A stretch of 64,000 nucleotides of DNA, from NCBI RefSeq assembly GCF_004331465.1, contig NZ_SJKB01000004.1:62001-126000 (forward strand), read 5' to 3'. Source of the stretch: Kribbella pittospori. Its GTDB lineage: Bacteria > Actinomycetota > Actinomycetes > Propionibacteriales > Kribbellaceae. This document shows, piece after piece, positions 1-8,398 of this stretch. The notes below the pieces were generated by a model, which was given only the letters and a program-made list of their open reading frames with translations, had not been told where the DNA came from and searched no databases. Both the position numbers and the translations under genes were made by a program. Positions within the stretch are counted from its first letter, which is position 1. Every line of letters starts with the position of its first letter.

Positions 1-224
1 TGCCCGGCGCGGCCGGAACGGTGCAGGAGGTCTTCCAGGCGGTCACACCGAGCTACTACGGCGATCCGGCCACCCAGATCCCGCTCATCCTCGTCGGCGT
101 CGAGCACTGGACCGTGAAGCTGCCGGTCTGGCCGCTGCTGCAGTCCCTGGCGGCGGACCGCCCGATGGCGAGGTCAGTCCACCTGGTCGACACCATCGAC
201 GAGGCGATCGCTCTGGTCAGCTGA
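1..224 (+). CDS. LOG/lysine-decarboxylase-like family protein, 3' fragment
   Basis: Only the C-terminal ~73 codons are in the window; the reading frame is open from base 3. The first visible residues, PGAAGTVQEVFQ, look like a variant of the PGGxGTxxE nucleotide-binding motif of the LOG / TIGR00730 Rossmann-fold family (the second Gly is Ala here). A helix and 'PLILVGVEHW' strand follow, as expected after that motif. LOG proteins include cytokinin-activating phosphoribohydrolases, but many homologues have no known substrate, so no function is assigned. The stop overlaps the end of the convergent acetyltransferase gene by 8 bases. Confidence 0.6.
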   Translation, partial: PGAAGTVQEVFQAVTPSYYGDPATQIPLILVGVEHWTVKLPVWPLLQSLAADRPMARSVHLVDTIDEAIALVS

Positions 225-678
225 GGACCCTCGTGAGCTTCACGTCCTCCTCCTCGAAGCCCAGGCTGCGATAGAAGCCGCGTGCGGACGTGTTGGCGGC
301 GCCGGTGTCGAGAGTGATCGTGGTGACACCCAGCCGGCGTGCATGGTCGGTGACGGTGTCGATCAGGGCGCGGCCGACGCCTTCGCCCTCGTGACTCGTG
401 GACACCACGAGCTCACCGACGTACAGCTCCTGGTCGCCGGACCAGTGCGTCCGCTGCTCGCCGGAGACGAAGCCGGCGACCACACCGTCGACCTCCGCGA
501 CGTACACGAACCGGCCTGGTTCGGCGGCTCGCCCGACTGCCTCGACGACCCAGCCGGTGACAGCCGCACGCACTCCGTCCGGTGATCGCCAGCGTGCGAC
601 TCCCTCCATCAGTCGCGGCGCCAGGTCGAGCACCGCCTGCCGGTCCTTCTCCTCGTACCGACGTACCTCACCACGCAT
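217..678 (-). CDS. GNAT family N-acetyltransferase
   Basis: A 153-residue single-domain GNAT protein that should transfer an acetyl group from acetyl-CoA to an unknown amine. The acetyl-CoA loop is visible as 'EGEGVGRALIDTV' (Q/R-x-x-G-x-G/A class), followed by 'NTSARGFYRSLGFEE', the usual C-terminal strand-helix of the family. The start used is MRGEVRRYEEKD, because the GNAT fold begins there. A longer reading from 720 would add 14 residues and run into the start of the divergent hydrolase gene. The 3' end overlaps the LOG-family gene tail to tail. The substrate cannot be read from sequence. Confidence 0.85.
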   Translation of the reverse strand: MRGEVRRYEEKDRQAVLDLAPRLMEGVARWRSPDGVRAAVTGWVVEAVGRAAEPGRFVYVAEVDGVVAGFVSGEQRTHWSGDQELYVGELVVSTSHEGEGVGRALIDTVTDHARRLGVTTITLDTGAANTSARGFYRSLGFEEEDVKLTRVLS

Positions 679-718
679 GACCCAAGTCTGTCGGAGGCTT
701 GGTCTACCGTGGCGCGGC

Positions 719-1420
719 ATGACGAACTTCGTGTTGGTGGCAGGGGCGTGGCTCGGTGCGTGGGCGTGGGACGAGGTCGCAGCCGGGCTGCGCGCGGACG
801 GTCACGGGGTTTACCCGGTGACGCTGAGCGGGCTGGCCGAGCGGCACGATCCGGATTCCGCACAGGTCGGACAGCAGCAACACGTCGACGACATCGTTGC
901 GGTGATCGAGAGCCACGATCTGCGAGACGTCGTCCTCGTCGGGCACAGCTACTCGGGGATTCCAGTAGGCCAGGCTGCCGGGCGGATCGGCGACCGGCTG
1001 CGGCGAGTGGTGTACGTCGACTCGAACATCCCGGCCGACGGGAAGTCGTTCGTTGACGGCTGGTCTGACGAGGGTCGCGCTTGGGTGGAGGGGCAGCTGG
1101 CTGAGTCCGGCGGGTTCTGGCCACCGCTCACCGCCGAGGACTTCGCCGACCAGGACCTGTCCGACGAGGCCATCGCGCTGATCGCCGCTCGCAGTACGCC
1201 GCACCCGGGCCAGGCGATCTTGGAGCCGGCCAAGCTGACCCGACCCATCGGCGAACTCCCCACGACGTACCTCAAATGCCTGCTGGACGGCGCCACTCCC
1301 TCGGCAGACGTCGTCGAGCAGCTGAAGAGCCCGTCATGGGAGCTGCTAGAGCTGCCCACCGGTCACTGGCCGATGTTCTCCCAACCGGCAGCCCTCACCA
1401 AGCTCCTCAGCGACCGCTGA
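719..1420 (+). CDS. alpha/beta-fold hydrolase (esterase-like)
   Basis: A 233-residue alpha/beta hydrolase of the small esterase / plant methylesterase-like type. The N-terminus 'FVLVAGAWLGAWAWDEVA' matches the usual V-H-G-A-W oxyanion region, with Ala replacing the common His. The nucleophile elbow is GHSYSG (Ser about residue 80). The catalytic His is probably in 'TGHWPMFSQP' near the C-terminus. The open frame extends upstream to 398, but that part is antisense to the acetyltransferase gene and shows no homology, so ATG 719 is the start. No signal peptide is visible, so it is likely cytosolic. The substrate is unknown. Confidence 0.85.
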   Translation: MTNFVLVAGAWLGAWAWDEVAAGLRADGHGVYPVTLSGLAERHDPDSAQVGQQQHVDDIVAVIESHDLRDVVLVGHSYSGIPVGQAAGRIGDRLRRVVYVDSNIPADGKSFVDGWSDEGRAWVEGQLAESGGFWPPLTAEDFADQDLSDEAIALIAARSTPHPGQAILEPAKLTRPIGELPTTYLKCLLDGATPSADVVEQLKSPSWELLELPTGHWPMFSQPAALTKLLSDR

Positions 1421-1475
1421 AGAGGATTGGTCGACCTCGGTCATGTCGTAGGCCTCGCGCCCGCGGACGGGGCGA

Positions 1476-2594
1476 TCACTTGTTGGCGGCGGCGAGCTGG
1501 CCACAGGCTCCGTCGATCTCCTGACCGCGGGTGTCGCGGACCGTGGTCGGGATGCCGCCGGCCTGGAGACGACGGACGAACTCGCGCTCGTCGGCCGGGT
1601 CGGAGGCGGTCCACTTCGAGCCCGGGGTTGGGTTCAGCGGGATCAGGTTGACGTGCACCCAGCCCCAGTCGCCGCGGGCGGCCAGCTTCTCCGCCAGCAG
1701 GTCCGCGCGCCAGGCGTGGTCGTTGATGTCGCGGATCATCGCGTACTCGATCGAGACCCGGCGCTTCGTCTGCCGCGCGTACCCCCACGCCGCGTCGAGC
1801 ACCTCGTCGACCTTCCAGCGGTTGTTGATCGGGACCAACTCGTCGCGCAGCTCGTCGTCCGGCGCGTGCAGCGACAGCGCGAGCGTGACCGGGATGCCCT
1901 CGGTGGAGAGCTGGTTGATCCGCGGCACCAGGCCGACCGTCGACACGGTCACACCACGCGCCGAGATCCCGAGGCCCTCCGGCGACGGATCGGTGAAGCG
2001 GCGGACGGCGCCGATCACGGCCTTGTAGTTGGCCATTGGCTCGCCCATGCCCATGAACACGATGTTGTTGACCCGGCCCGGCCCACCGGCGATCTCACCG
2101 CGGGACAGCGCCCGGGCACCGTCGACGACCTGCTCCACGATCTCCGCGGTCGTCATGTTCCGGGTCAGGCCGGCCTGACCGGTCGCACAGAACGGACAGG
2201 CCATCCCACAGCCGGCCTGCGACGACACGCACATCGTGGTGCGGTCCGTGTACCGCATCAGGACGGACTCGACCAGCGAACCGTCCAGCAACTTCCACAG
2301 CGTTTTGCGGGTCTGCCCGTTGTCGCACTCCAGGTCGCGCACGCGAGTCAGCAGCGGCGGCATCAGCTCGGCCACCAGCTTGTCCCGGGTCGCGGTCGGC
2401 AGATCGGTCATCTCGGCCGGGTCGGACACCAGCCGGGAGAAGTAGTGGTTCGACAACTGCTTGGCCCGGAACGCGGGCTCGCCCAGCGCGGCCACCGCCG
2501 TACGCCGTTCCTCCCCGGTGAGATCGGCCAGATGCCGCGGCGGCTTCTTGGCACGGCGCGGCTCATCGAAAACAAGGGGAAGGGAGGTAGTCAT
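1476..2594 (-). CDS. rlmN: dual-specificity 23S rRNA/tRNA adenine-C2 methyltransferase RlmN
   Basis: A radical-SAM methyltransferase of 372 residues that methylates C2 of A2503 in 23S rRNA and A37 of some tRNAs. The 4Fe-4S ligands are in CGMACPFC (Cys129, Cys133, Cys136). The methyl-carrying Cys is near the end in 'GACGQLA' (about residue 364). '[10 protein letters not shown]' is the SAM-binding glycine-rich stretch typical of the family. Length is normal. In actinomycetes this gene closes the rpsB-tsf-pyrH-frr-cdsA block; here six unrelated genes separate it from cdsA. Confidence 0.97.
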   Translation of the reverse strand: MTTSLPLVFDEPRRAKKPPRHLADLTGEERRTAVAALGEPAFRAKQLSNHYFSRLVSDPAEMTDLPTATRDKLVAELMPPLLTRVRDLECDNGQTRKTLWKLLDGSLVESVLMRYTDRTTMCVSSQAGCGMACPFCATGQAGLTRNMTTAEIVEQVVDGARALSRGEIAGGPGRVNNIVFMGMGEPMANYKAVIGAVRRFTDPSPEGLGISARGVTVSTVGLVPRINQLSTEGIPVTLALSLHAPDDELRDELVPINNRWKVDEVLDAAWGYARQTKRRVSIEYAMIRDINDHAWRADLLAEKLAARGDWGWVHVNLIPLNPTPGSKWTASDPADEREFVRRLQAGGIPTTVRDTRGQEIDGACGQLAAANK

Positions 2595-2661
2595 AACCGA
2601 CCTATTGTCGCCCGCCGCCCCAACCGTTCACAAATTCACATCCCATGACCCCCGTCACCCC

Positions 2662-3564
2662 TCAGCCGGCAGTGGTGATCTGACCGGACTCCGCCAGCTC
2701 GACCACCACGTCCCGTAGGGCGGGCAGGATCGGCGACGGGTTGGCGGGCAACCACACCAGCTCCGTCGACACCGTCTGCCCGGCCAAGGGCACAAACGCC
2801 ACTCCAGTACGACGGAGGCTCTGCGCCGACCGGGCCAGCTTGGTCACCCCGACACCGGCGGCCACCATTCCGAGCAGCACCTGGACGCTCGGGTCGCGGT
2901 GCACCACGTTCGGCGTGAACCCGGCCACCCGGAATTCCTCGTCGAAGAAGTCGTGCCACGGTCCCCAGGAGCTCCGCGGAGTCAGAAGCCACGGATCACC
3001 GGCCAACTCGGTGAGCTTCAGTTCGCTGCGACCGGCCAGCGCATGCCCCGCCGGCAGCACCGCACAGACTTCCTCAGTGATCAGCGTCCGCGTCGCCAGC
3101 GCGTCGACGAGCGGTGGTCGCGAGAAGGCGACGTCGTAGCGGCCGCTGGTGATGCCCTCGACCAGCTGACTGATCGTAGTCTCCTCGGTCGACAACCGCA
3201 GCTCGGGCAGGCGCTCTCGCACGGCCCGGACCACCGGTGGCAGCAGGTAGTTCGCCGTCGTCGCCAGGAATGCCAACCGCACCTGCCCGGCCTCGCCACG
3301 AACAGCCTGACCGACGACGCTCATCGCCGCATCCGCACGCGCCAGCACCGCTCGCGCCTCGGGGAGGAAGACCGCTCCGACCTCAGTCAGTGCCGTGCCC
3401 CGGCTGTCGCGGTCGAAGAGCTTCGCACCGACCATCCGCTCCAGCAATGTGATCTGCTGCGACAGGGACTGCTGCGCGATGGTCAGCCGCGCCGCGGCCC
3501 GGGTGAAGCTCGACTCCTCCGCCACCGCGACGAAGTACCGCAACTGCCGGAGCTCTGGGGTCAC
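2662..3564 (-). CDS. LysR family transcriptional regulator
   Basis: A 300-residue LysR-type regulator. The N-terminal winged helix-turn-helix (residues about 3-62) reads 'LRQLRYFVAVAEESSFTRAA...QSLSQQITLLE', the standard LysR signature. A periplasmic-binding-protein-like co-inducer domain follows (about 90-295). It is transcribed away from the SDR gene with 71 bases between them, the classic LysR arrangement, so it probably controls that gene and itself. The inducer is unknown. Confidence 0.93.
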   Translation of the reverse strand: MTPELRQLRYFVAVAEESSFTRAAARLTIAQQSLSQQITLLERMVGAKLFDRDSRGTALTEVGAVFLPEARAVLARADAAMSVVGQAVRGEAGQVRLAFLATTANYLLPPVVRAVRERLPELRLSTEETTISQLVEGITSGRYDVAFSRPPLVDALATRTLITEEVCAVLPAGHALAGRSELKLTELAGDPWLLTPRSSWGPWHDFFDEEFRVAGFTPNVVHRDPSVQVLLGMVAAGVGVTKLARSAQSLRRTGVAFVPLAGQTVSTELVWLPANPSPILPALRDVVVELAESGQITTAG

Positions 3565-3635
3565 AGGCCCAGGCTACTGCCGCGCCAGGCAGCCGATGTT
3601 GGCCCCGGAAGCGGCCCCCGACGAAGACTCGAAGG

Positions 3636-4481
3636 GTGAACAACACACTGGAAACACACGACGAACAAGGCCGGGTCTGGCTGATCACCGGCTGCTCCAC
3701 CGGCTTCGGACGGGAGCTCGTCCTGGCCGCCCTCGCGGCCGGCGACCGGGTGATGGCCACGGCCCGGCGCCCCGAAACTCTGGCTGACCTGGCCCACGCG
3801 CGGTTGAGTACGACGACTCTGGACGTTACCGACTCTGCCTCGATCGAGGCCGCGGTTCAGGCGACGATCGCCGTCTTCGGGCGGATCGACGTACTGGTCA
3901 ACAACGCCGGCTCGATGGTGCTGGGCGCCGTCGAGGAGGTGTCGATGGCAGATCTGCGCGAACAGCTCGACGTCGTCTTCTTCGGTGCCGCCGAGGTGAC
4001 GAAGGCCGTCCTGCCGCTGTTCGGCTCGCAGGGCTCGGGCACGATCGTGCAGATGAGCTCACTCGGCGGGCTCAAGACGTATCCCGGCTACGGCGCCTAC
4101 CACGCGGCGAAGTACGCGCTGGAAGGTCTGTCCGAAGCGCTGGCGACCGAGGTCGCACCCCTCGGCATCCGCGTCCTGCTGGTGGAACCTGGCGCGTTCC
4201 GGACCGAGTTCAACCGCAACAAGCGAGCCACCGCCGAGCTGGACATCTACCGGGACACTGCAGGCGCCACCCGGGAGGCCACCAGGCAACTGCTCGACTC
4301 CGAGCCGAACGACCCGGTCAAGGGCGTCGCGGCGATCATGAAGGCGCTGGACAGCGACAACCCACCGCTGCGCCTGCTGCTCGGCAATGACGCAGTCGAC
4401 GGGCTCCGTGCGCACCATGAGGCACTCCTGGCCGAGGTGACCGAATGGGAGCAGCTCAGCCGGTCCACTGCTGTCGAGTAG
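3636..4481 (+). CDS. SDR family NAD(P)-dependent oxidoreductase
   Basis: A 281-residue classical short-chain dehydrogenase/reductase. The nucleotide-binding TGxxxGxG is TGCSTGFG (residues 18-25), NNAG occurs as 'VNNAGSM', and the active-site Ser/Tyr/Lys lie in 'MSSLGG' and 'YHAAK'. The start is GTG 3636, four bases after a GAAG purine run. It is divergent from the LysR gene and ends in a strong convergent terminator hairpin at 4480-4511. It resembles the oxidoreductases often paired with LysR regulators in actinomycetes. The substrate is unknown. Confidence 0.92.
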   Translation: MNNTLETHDEQGRVWLITGCSTGFGRELVLAALAAGDRVMATARRPETLADLAHARLSTTTLDVTDSASIEAAVQATIAVFGRIDVLVNNAGSMVLGAVEEVSMADLREQLDVVFFGAAEVTKAVLPLFGSQGSGTIVQMSSLGGLKTYPGYGAYHAAKYALEGLSEALATEVAPLGIRVLLVEPGAFRTEFNRNKRATAELDIYRDTAGATREATRQLLDSEPNDPVKGVAAIMKALDSDNPPLRLLLGNDAVDGLRAHHEALLAEVTEWEQLSRSTAVE

Positions 4482-4511
4482 CGGGCTGGAGCGCTCGCAC
4501 TCCAGCCCGCT
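4480..4511. terminator. bidirectional hairpin terminator between convergent genes
   Basis: A perfect 12-bp stem (AGCGGGCTGGAG / CTCCAGCCCGCT) with an 8-base loop sits in the 37-base gap between the SDR stop and the C39-like gene stop. It begins inside the SDR stop codon. There is no U tract, which is common for actinomycete terminators. Confidence 0.8.
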
Positions 4512-4518
4512 CGGCCGA

Positions 4519-5202
4519 TCAGGCCGAGTAACCCTTCGGCGGAATCAGCGTGGCGAGCTGGTTGAAGGTCAGCCAGTACGTCGCTGTCGGGGCGAAGCCG
4601 GCCGGGTCGGCGATCAGGACGGTCATGTCGCTGGAGTCGTACCCGATCACGGTGAAGTAGTGGTAGATCGTGTAGTTCGGGTAGCCCGGCGGGTGGTTGC
4701 CGGCCGGGGCGACGATGTTCGCGACGATCGGGTAGTTGTTGTCGATGTCGAGGGTGACGTCGCGCCAGAGCAGGTCGCGCTGCGCCTGCGTGGGCGGGTC
4801 GTTCGGCATCTCCTTGGTCTCGTACCAGCCGGTGCCGAGGTGGTTGTCGAGCACCCGCGTCACCTGCCCGATCCAGTCCGTGCCGTTCGTGGTGGTGGGC
4901 AGCTCGTTGGCCAACTGCTGCTGGCTCGGCGGTGAGATCCGGGCGGACAGAGCGATCCGGGTCGCCGCCGGGCCACACCAGTAGCCGGTCTGCTGGTACT
5001 GGAAGTCGATGGGCAGGGTTCTGAGAGCCTGTGTGGAGTAGCCGAGCGTCGGCACCGGCTTGGCGGCCGCCGTGGCCTCGGCGGAGATGGCGGGCGCAGT
5101 CGGCACCGCGGTCGCCGGAGTGGATGCCATCGGCAACGCTGCTGCCGCGACCAGGGTCAGACCGCTCAGTGCGGCCTTGAGTTTCGTCGTCGTATGCCTC
5201 AT
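4519..5202 (-). CDS. secreted C39-like papain-fold peptidase domain protein
   Basis: A 227-residue exported protein. Residues 1-32 form a signal peptide (basic start, hydrophobic core, 'TPATA' cleavage region). The mature part has the C39-type layout: nucleophile Cys76 in 'QTGYWCGPAA', His181 in 'IYHYFTVIGY' and Asp199 in 'IADPAG'. Members of this Peptidase_C39_2-like family are secreted papain-fold proteins in actinomycetes; most have no known substrate. There is no ABC domain, so it is not a bacteriocin exporter. It is a single gene, closed by the terminator at 4480-4511. Confidence 0.82.
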   Translation of the reverse strand: MRHTTTKLKAALSGLTLVAAAALPMASTPATAVPTAPAISAEATAAAKPVPTLGYSTQALRTLPIDFQYQQTGYWCGPAATRIALSARISPPSQQQLANELPTTTNGTDWIGQVTRVLDNHLGTGWYETKEMPNDPPTQAQRDLLWRDVTLDIDNNYPIVANIVAPAGNHPPGYPNYTIYHYFTVIGYDSSDMTVLIADPAGFAPTATYWLTFNQLATLIPPKGYSA

Positions 5203-5306
5203 GTCAGCTCCTCAGCCTCATCGGGACGCCCGGGGCGTGGTCGTCCCATCACTGAGTGCATTCCTGCCTCTCTGACTTGTAAACCCCCTCCCAGCGCTCG
5301 TCCCGG

Positions 5307-5323
5307 CACCGGTGCGACCGGTG
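5307..5323. promoter_or_regulatory. 17-bp perfect palindrome upstream of the C39-like gene
   Basis: CACCGGT-GCG-ACCGGTG lies 105 bases upstream of the C39-like start and about 80 bases after the stop of the LLM oxidoreductase gene. The + strand continues with TTTT, but no + strand gene ends here, so an operator is more likely than a terminator. The rest of the 202-base gap shows no other clear element. Confidence 0.4.
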
Positions 5324-5404
5324 TTTTCCCAGGTCAGAAGCGGTTTCCAGTCACGTCATGGAGGCGTGAAAATATCACCAACCCTTTCCATCCAGCTCGA
5401 AAGG

Positions 5405-6325
5405 TCAGGCTGCGGAGGTCTCCTCGAGGACCGGATCGATGATTTCCCGGACCAGCCACTGAGCCGCCCGGTCCGGGTACGGGCGGGTCAGCGACAGCAC
5501 GATGTGATCGAACCCCAGTCCCGCCGCCCGGCGGATGATCGCTCGGGTCGCGGCCGGATCGTCGTACGTGACGAGTTGCTGCAGCGAGCGGCTGACTGTG
5601 GCCGGGTCGCGGCCGACGCGGGCGCACTCCGCGTCGAGTCGACGGATCCGGTCGGTCAGGACGTCGAAGTCGGTGTGCGGCGGGCCACTGATGTTCCAGA
5701 TGTCGGCGTGCTCGGCGATCAGTCGCATCATCCGGTTGCCCCAGCCGCCGATCAGGAGCGGCGGTCCCGGTCGCTGGATCGGCTTCGGCTCGTTCCGGTT
5801 CTGATCGAGCGTGTAGTACCTGCCGTGGAAGTCGAACACGTCCTGCGTCCACATGCCGCGAAGGATCTCGATGGTCTCGCGGAGCCGATCCACCCCCTCC
5901 CCCGGCGGGACCAGCGTCAGCCCGTACGCCTCGTACTCCGCGATGGCCGGGTTCGGTCCGGCGATGCCGCCGGCGCCGGGTGGTTGATGCGTGCCGCCGG
6001 CACCGAGGCCCATGGTGAGCCGACCGCCTGAGATCACGTCCAAGGTGCTGGCGATCTTGCCGAGTACGGCGGGCGCGCGGACGCGGTTGCTGGTCACGAG
6101 CAAACCGAAGCGAAGCCGGGTCGTCTGCGCGGCGAGCGCGGTCAGCAGCGTCCAGCCTTCCAGTACGTCGCCGTCCTTGGGCCCGACGAGCGGCAGGAAG
6201 TGGTCCCACAGCCAGGCGTCGCGGAACTGCGGGAGCTCGTCGGCGTCGAGCCAGACACGCTGGATGTCGGCGTACGGGACATGCATCGGGGTGGTTTTCA
6301 AGCCGAAGGTCAGATTCATAATCAT
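5405..6325 (-). CDS. LLM class flavin-dependent oxidoreductase
   Basis: A 306-residue luciferase-like monooxygenase (TIM-barrel, FMN- or F420-using). Landmarks are 'LLTALAAQTTRLRFGLLVTSNRVRAPAVLGKIASTLD', written across residues 65-103, 'GRLTMGLGAGG' and 'PIQRPGPPLLIGGWGNRMMRL', all typical of the family. The start overlaps the promoter region shared with the divergent marR gene, where two operator-like repeats lie, so it is probably under that regulator. The substrate is unknown. Confidence 0.88.
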   Translation of the reverse strand: MIMNLTFGLKTTPMHVPYADIQRVWLDADELPQFRDAWLWDHFLPLVGPKDGDVLEGWTLLTALAAQTTRLRFGLLVTSNRVRAPAVLGKIASTLDVISGGRLTMGLGAGGTHQPPGAGGIAGPNPAIAEYEAYGLTLVPPGEGVDRLRETIEILRGMWTQDVFDFHGRYYTLDQNRNEPKPIQRPGPPLLIGGWGNRMMRLIAEHADIWNISGPPHTDFDVLTDRIRRLDAECARVGRDPATVSRSLQQLVTYDDPAATRAIIRRAAGLGFDHIVLSLTRPYPDRAAQWLVREIIDPVLEETSAA

Positions 6326-6333
6326 CAGGGTAA

Positions 6334-6360
6334 CTGATGATCAGCAATCCTGACGATCAG
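6334..6360. promoter_or_regulatory. paired operator-like repeats between LLM oxidoreductase and marR
   Basis: Two near-palindromic 11-mers, CTGATGATCAG (6334-6344) and CTGACGATCAG (6350-6360), lie 16 bases apart start to start in the 55-base divergent promoter region. Each has CTGA/TCAG arms. This is the expected position for an autoregulatory MarR operator covering both promoters. Confidence 0.6.
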
Positions 6361-6380
6361 TGGAGCGGTAGATTTGGTCC

Positions 6381-6785
6381 ATGATGTCCGACCGGCTGGG
6401 GTATCTCCTCAAACATGTCCTGGCTCAGTTGACCGACGAGCAGGCCAAAGCGCTCGCCCCGTACGGGCTGAACGGCCGGGACCTCGCCGTGCTGTCCGCA
6501 GTGGTGGCCGGTGAGCCGCTCTCGCAGCTAGAGGTCGCTTCCCGGCTCCGAGTCGACCGGACCTCGATCGGCGACCTGCTCGACAGCCTGGAGGAGCGTG
6601 GACTGGTCGAGCGCCGGCGCAGTCCGGAGGACCGGCGGCGCAACGTCGTAGTGCTCACCGCGAAGGGCGAGTCGACGTTCGAGGAGGCGGAGCGGGTACG
6701 GCTGGAGGTTGAGCGCGAGTTCCTGGCCTCGCTTCCGGATGCCGACCGGTTCCGTGCGGATCTGCAGCTGCTGCTGGGGGAATGA
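6381..6785 (+). CDS. MarR family transcriptional regulator
   Basis: A 134-residue winged-helix regulator. 'SQLEVASRLRVDRTSIGDLLDSLEERGLVERRRSPEDRRRNVVVLT' (residues about 51-96) is the MarR DNA-binding helix and wing with the conserved DxRR. Two ATG codons in a row begin the gene; either could start. It lies between two luciferase-like oxidoreductases, one divergent and one 31 bases downstream on the same strand, and probably represses one or both in response to a small phenolic-type ligand. Confidence 0.9.
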   Translation: MMSDRLGYLLKHVLAQLTDEQAKALAPYGLNGRDLAVLSAVVAGEPLSQLEVASRLRVDRTSIGDLLDSLEERGLVERRRSPEDRRRNVVVLTAKGESTFEEAERVRLEVEREFLASLPDADRFRADLQLLLGE

Positions 6786-6816
6786 CCGCTGGGCAGCCGC
6801 AGTTGGAAATTAGGTC

Positions 6817-7818
6817 ATGGCTGCTCTCACTGGGGTTCCGCTCTCCGTCCTGGACCGCTCGCGAACGCGGGCAGGTGAGACGGAAGCAGCGACATTGCGT
6901 GCGACCGTCGAGCTCGCGCAGCAGGTGGAAGAGCTTGGCTATAAGCGTTTCTGGGTCTCAGAGCACCACAGTGTGCCCGGAGTGGTCGGATCGGCTCCCA
7001 CAGTGCTGGCAGCCGCAATCGCGGCCCGCACAAGCCGGATCCGCGTCGGCACCGGCGGCGTGATGCTGCCGAACCACCAGCCGCTGGTGGTGGCCGAGCA
7101 GTTCGGAGTGCTGGAGTCGCTGTACCCGGGCCGCATCGACATGGGCCTCGGCCGATCCGTCGGCTTCACCAACGGCGTCCGCCGCGCTCTGGGCGTCGAG
7201 AAGGACGCGGCCGACGACTTCGCCGCTCAAGTCCAGGAGCTACTGGGCTACCTCACCGGCACGCAGCAGAACCAGGTCCACGCCCGTCCCGGAGAAGGCC
7301 TGCGCATCCCACCCTTCATCCTCGCCGTCGGCGAGGGCGCTCGCCTCGCCGCGTCGCTCGGACTTCCCCTGGTCATCGCCGGCCGGGATGAGTCGACGCT
7401 GCTCCAACTGGTCGACGGCTACCGCGCCGAGTTCCGGCCGTCCACGTGGGCTCCGCGGCCGTACGTCGTACTCGCGGTGACTGCTGCTGTTGCGGAGACG
7501 ACTGAGGAGGCCAGGCAGTTGCTGCTGCCCGAAGCGTGGGCCAGTGCGTACTCGCGAACGCGAGGAGTGTTCCCACCGCTGGAGCCTTCGGCGCCTGGCG
7601 AGCTGACCGTGAAGGAGCGCGAGCTCTTCGAGCAGTCGCTCCGCGGCCAGATCTACGGCACGCCTTCCGAGGTCGACGAGGCGCTTGGCGGACTAGTACG
7701 CCGTACCGCCGCCGACGAAGTGCTGATCACGACGAACACCTACGAACGCGCCGACCTGCTCGCGTCGTACGCCGCTCTGGCCGAACTGGCGGGCACCCGC
7801 CGTACCGTCAGCGGTTGA
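6817..7818 (+). CDS. LLM class flavin-dependent oxidoreductase, MsnO8-like
   Basis: A 333-residue luciferase-like oxidoreductase. The N-terminus 'GVPLSVLDRSRTRAGETEAATL' (shown in part), 'RFWVSEHHSVPGVVGSAP' and 'GTGGVMLPNHQPLVVAEQF' match the MsnO8 subgroup, related to the alkanal-monooxygenase alpha chain. A flavin cofactor is inferred from the family. It follows marR by 31 bases and is probably cotranscribed with it. The last 11 bases overlap the end of the convergent acetyltransferase gene. Confidence 0.88.
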   Translation: MAALTGVPLSVLDRSRTRAGETEAATLRATVELAQQVEELGYKRFWVSEHHSVPGVVGSAPTVLAAAIAARTSRIRVGTGGVMLPNHQPLVVAEQFGVLESLYPGRIDMGLGRSVGFTNGVRRALGVEKDAADDFAAQVQELLGYLTGTQQNQVHARPGEGLRIPPFILAVGEGARLAASLGLPLVIAGRDESTLLQLVDGYRAEFRPSTWAPRPYVVLAVTAAVAETTEEARQLLLPEAWASAYSRTRGVFPPLEPSAPGELTVKERELFEQSLRGQIYGTPSEVDEALGGLVRRTAADEVLITTNTYERADLLASYAALAELAGTRRTVSG

Positions 7819-8398
7819 TCCGGTCCTCGAGCCGCTTGCGGACCTCGGGCCACTCGTCGGCCAGTATCGAGAACACCACGGTGTCACGGAACGATCCGTC
7901 GGCCATCCGCTTGTGCCGGCGCAGCAGACCCTCGCGCGTCGCACCCAGCTTGGCGATCGCCGCCTGCGAGCGAGTGTTCGTGGAGCCGGTCTGGATCTTC
8001 ACCCGGCCGAATCCGCAGTCCTCGAAGGCGTGCTGGAGCAGCAACAGCTTAGCTGCCGGGTTCACCGCCGTACCCCAGACGGACGGCGCGTAGCCGGTCC
8101 AGCCGAGGTGGATCGATTCGTTGGGTACGTCGACGTCGCCGAGGCTCGACGTGCCGACGAGAGTGCCGTCGGCAACCAAACGGACGGCGTACGCGTAACG
8201 CTGCTCCGATGACGGGAACCACTGTCCCCGCATGGCTTCGGCATCGGCCGGCATACCGGCGATCCCACCGCCGAAGCCACTCTCGTACACCTGCTCGTTG
8301 CCGATCGCGGCGTACAGCTCCTCGATGTCGCTGTCCTGCAGCCGGTCCAGCCGGACGACGTCGCCCACCAGCGACCGCCCGTCGGGCGCGGTCGTCAT
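7808..8398 (-). CDS. GNAT family N-acetyltransferase (RimJ/RimL-like)
   Basis: A 196-residue acetyltransferase resembling the RimJ/RimL group: 'GDVVRLDRLQDSDIEELY' at the start, 'HLGWTGYAPSVWGTAVNPAA' in the middle and 'NTRSQAAIAKLGATREG' at the CoA-binding C-terminal part. The ATG overlaps the cdsA stop by 4 bases (ATGA), so it is translationally coupled to cdsA and ends the frr-cdsA transcription unit. An upstream extension of the frame to 8599 lies inside cdsA and is not used. The target amine is unknown. Confidence 0.88.
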   Translation of the reverse strand: MTTAPDGRSLVGDVVRLDRLQDSDIEELYAAIGNEQVYESGFGGGIAGMPADAEAMRGQWFPSSEQRYAYAVRLVADGTLVGTSSLGDVDVPNESIHLGWTGYAPSVWGTAVNPAAKLLLLQHAFEDCGFGRVKIQTGSTNTRSQAAIAKLGATREGLLRRHKRMADGSFRDTVVFSILADEWPEVRKRLEDRINR

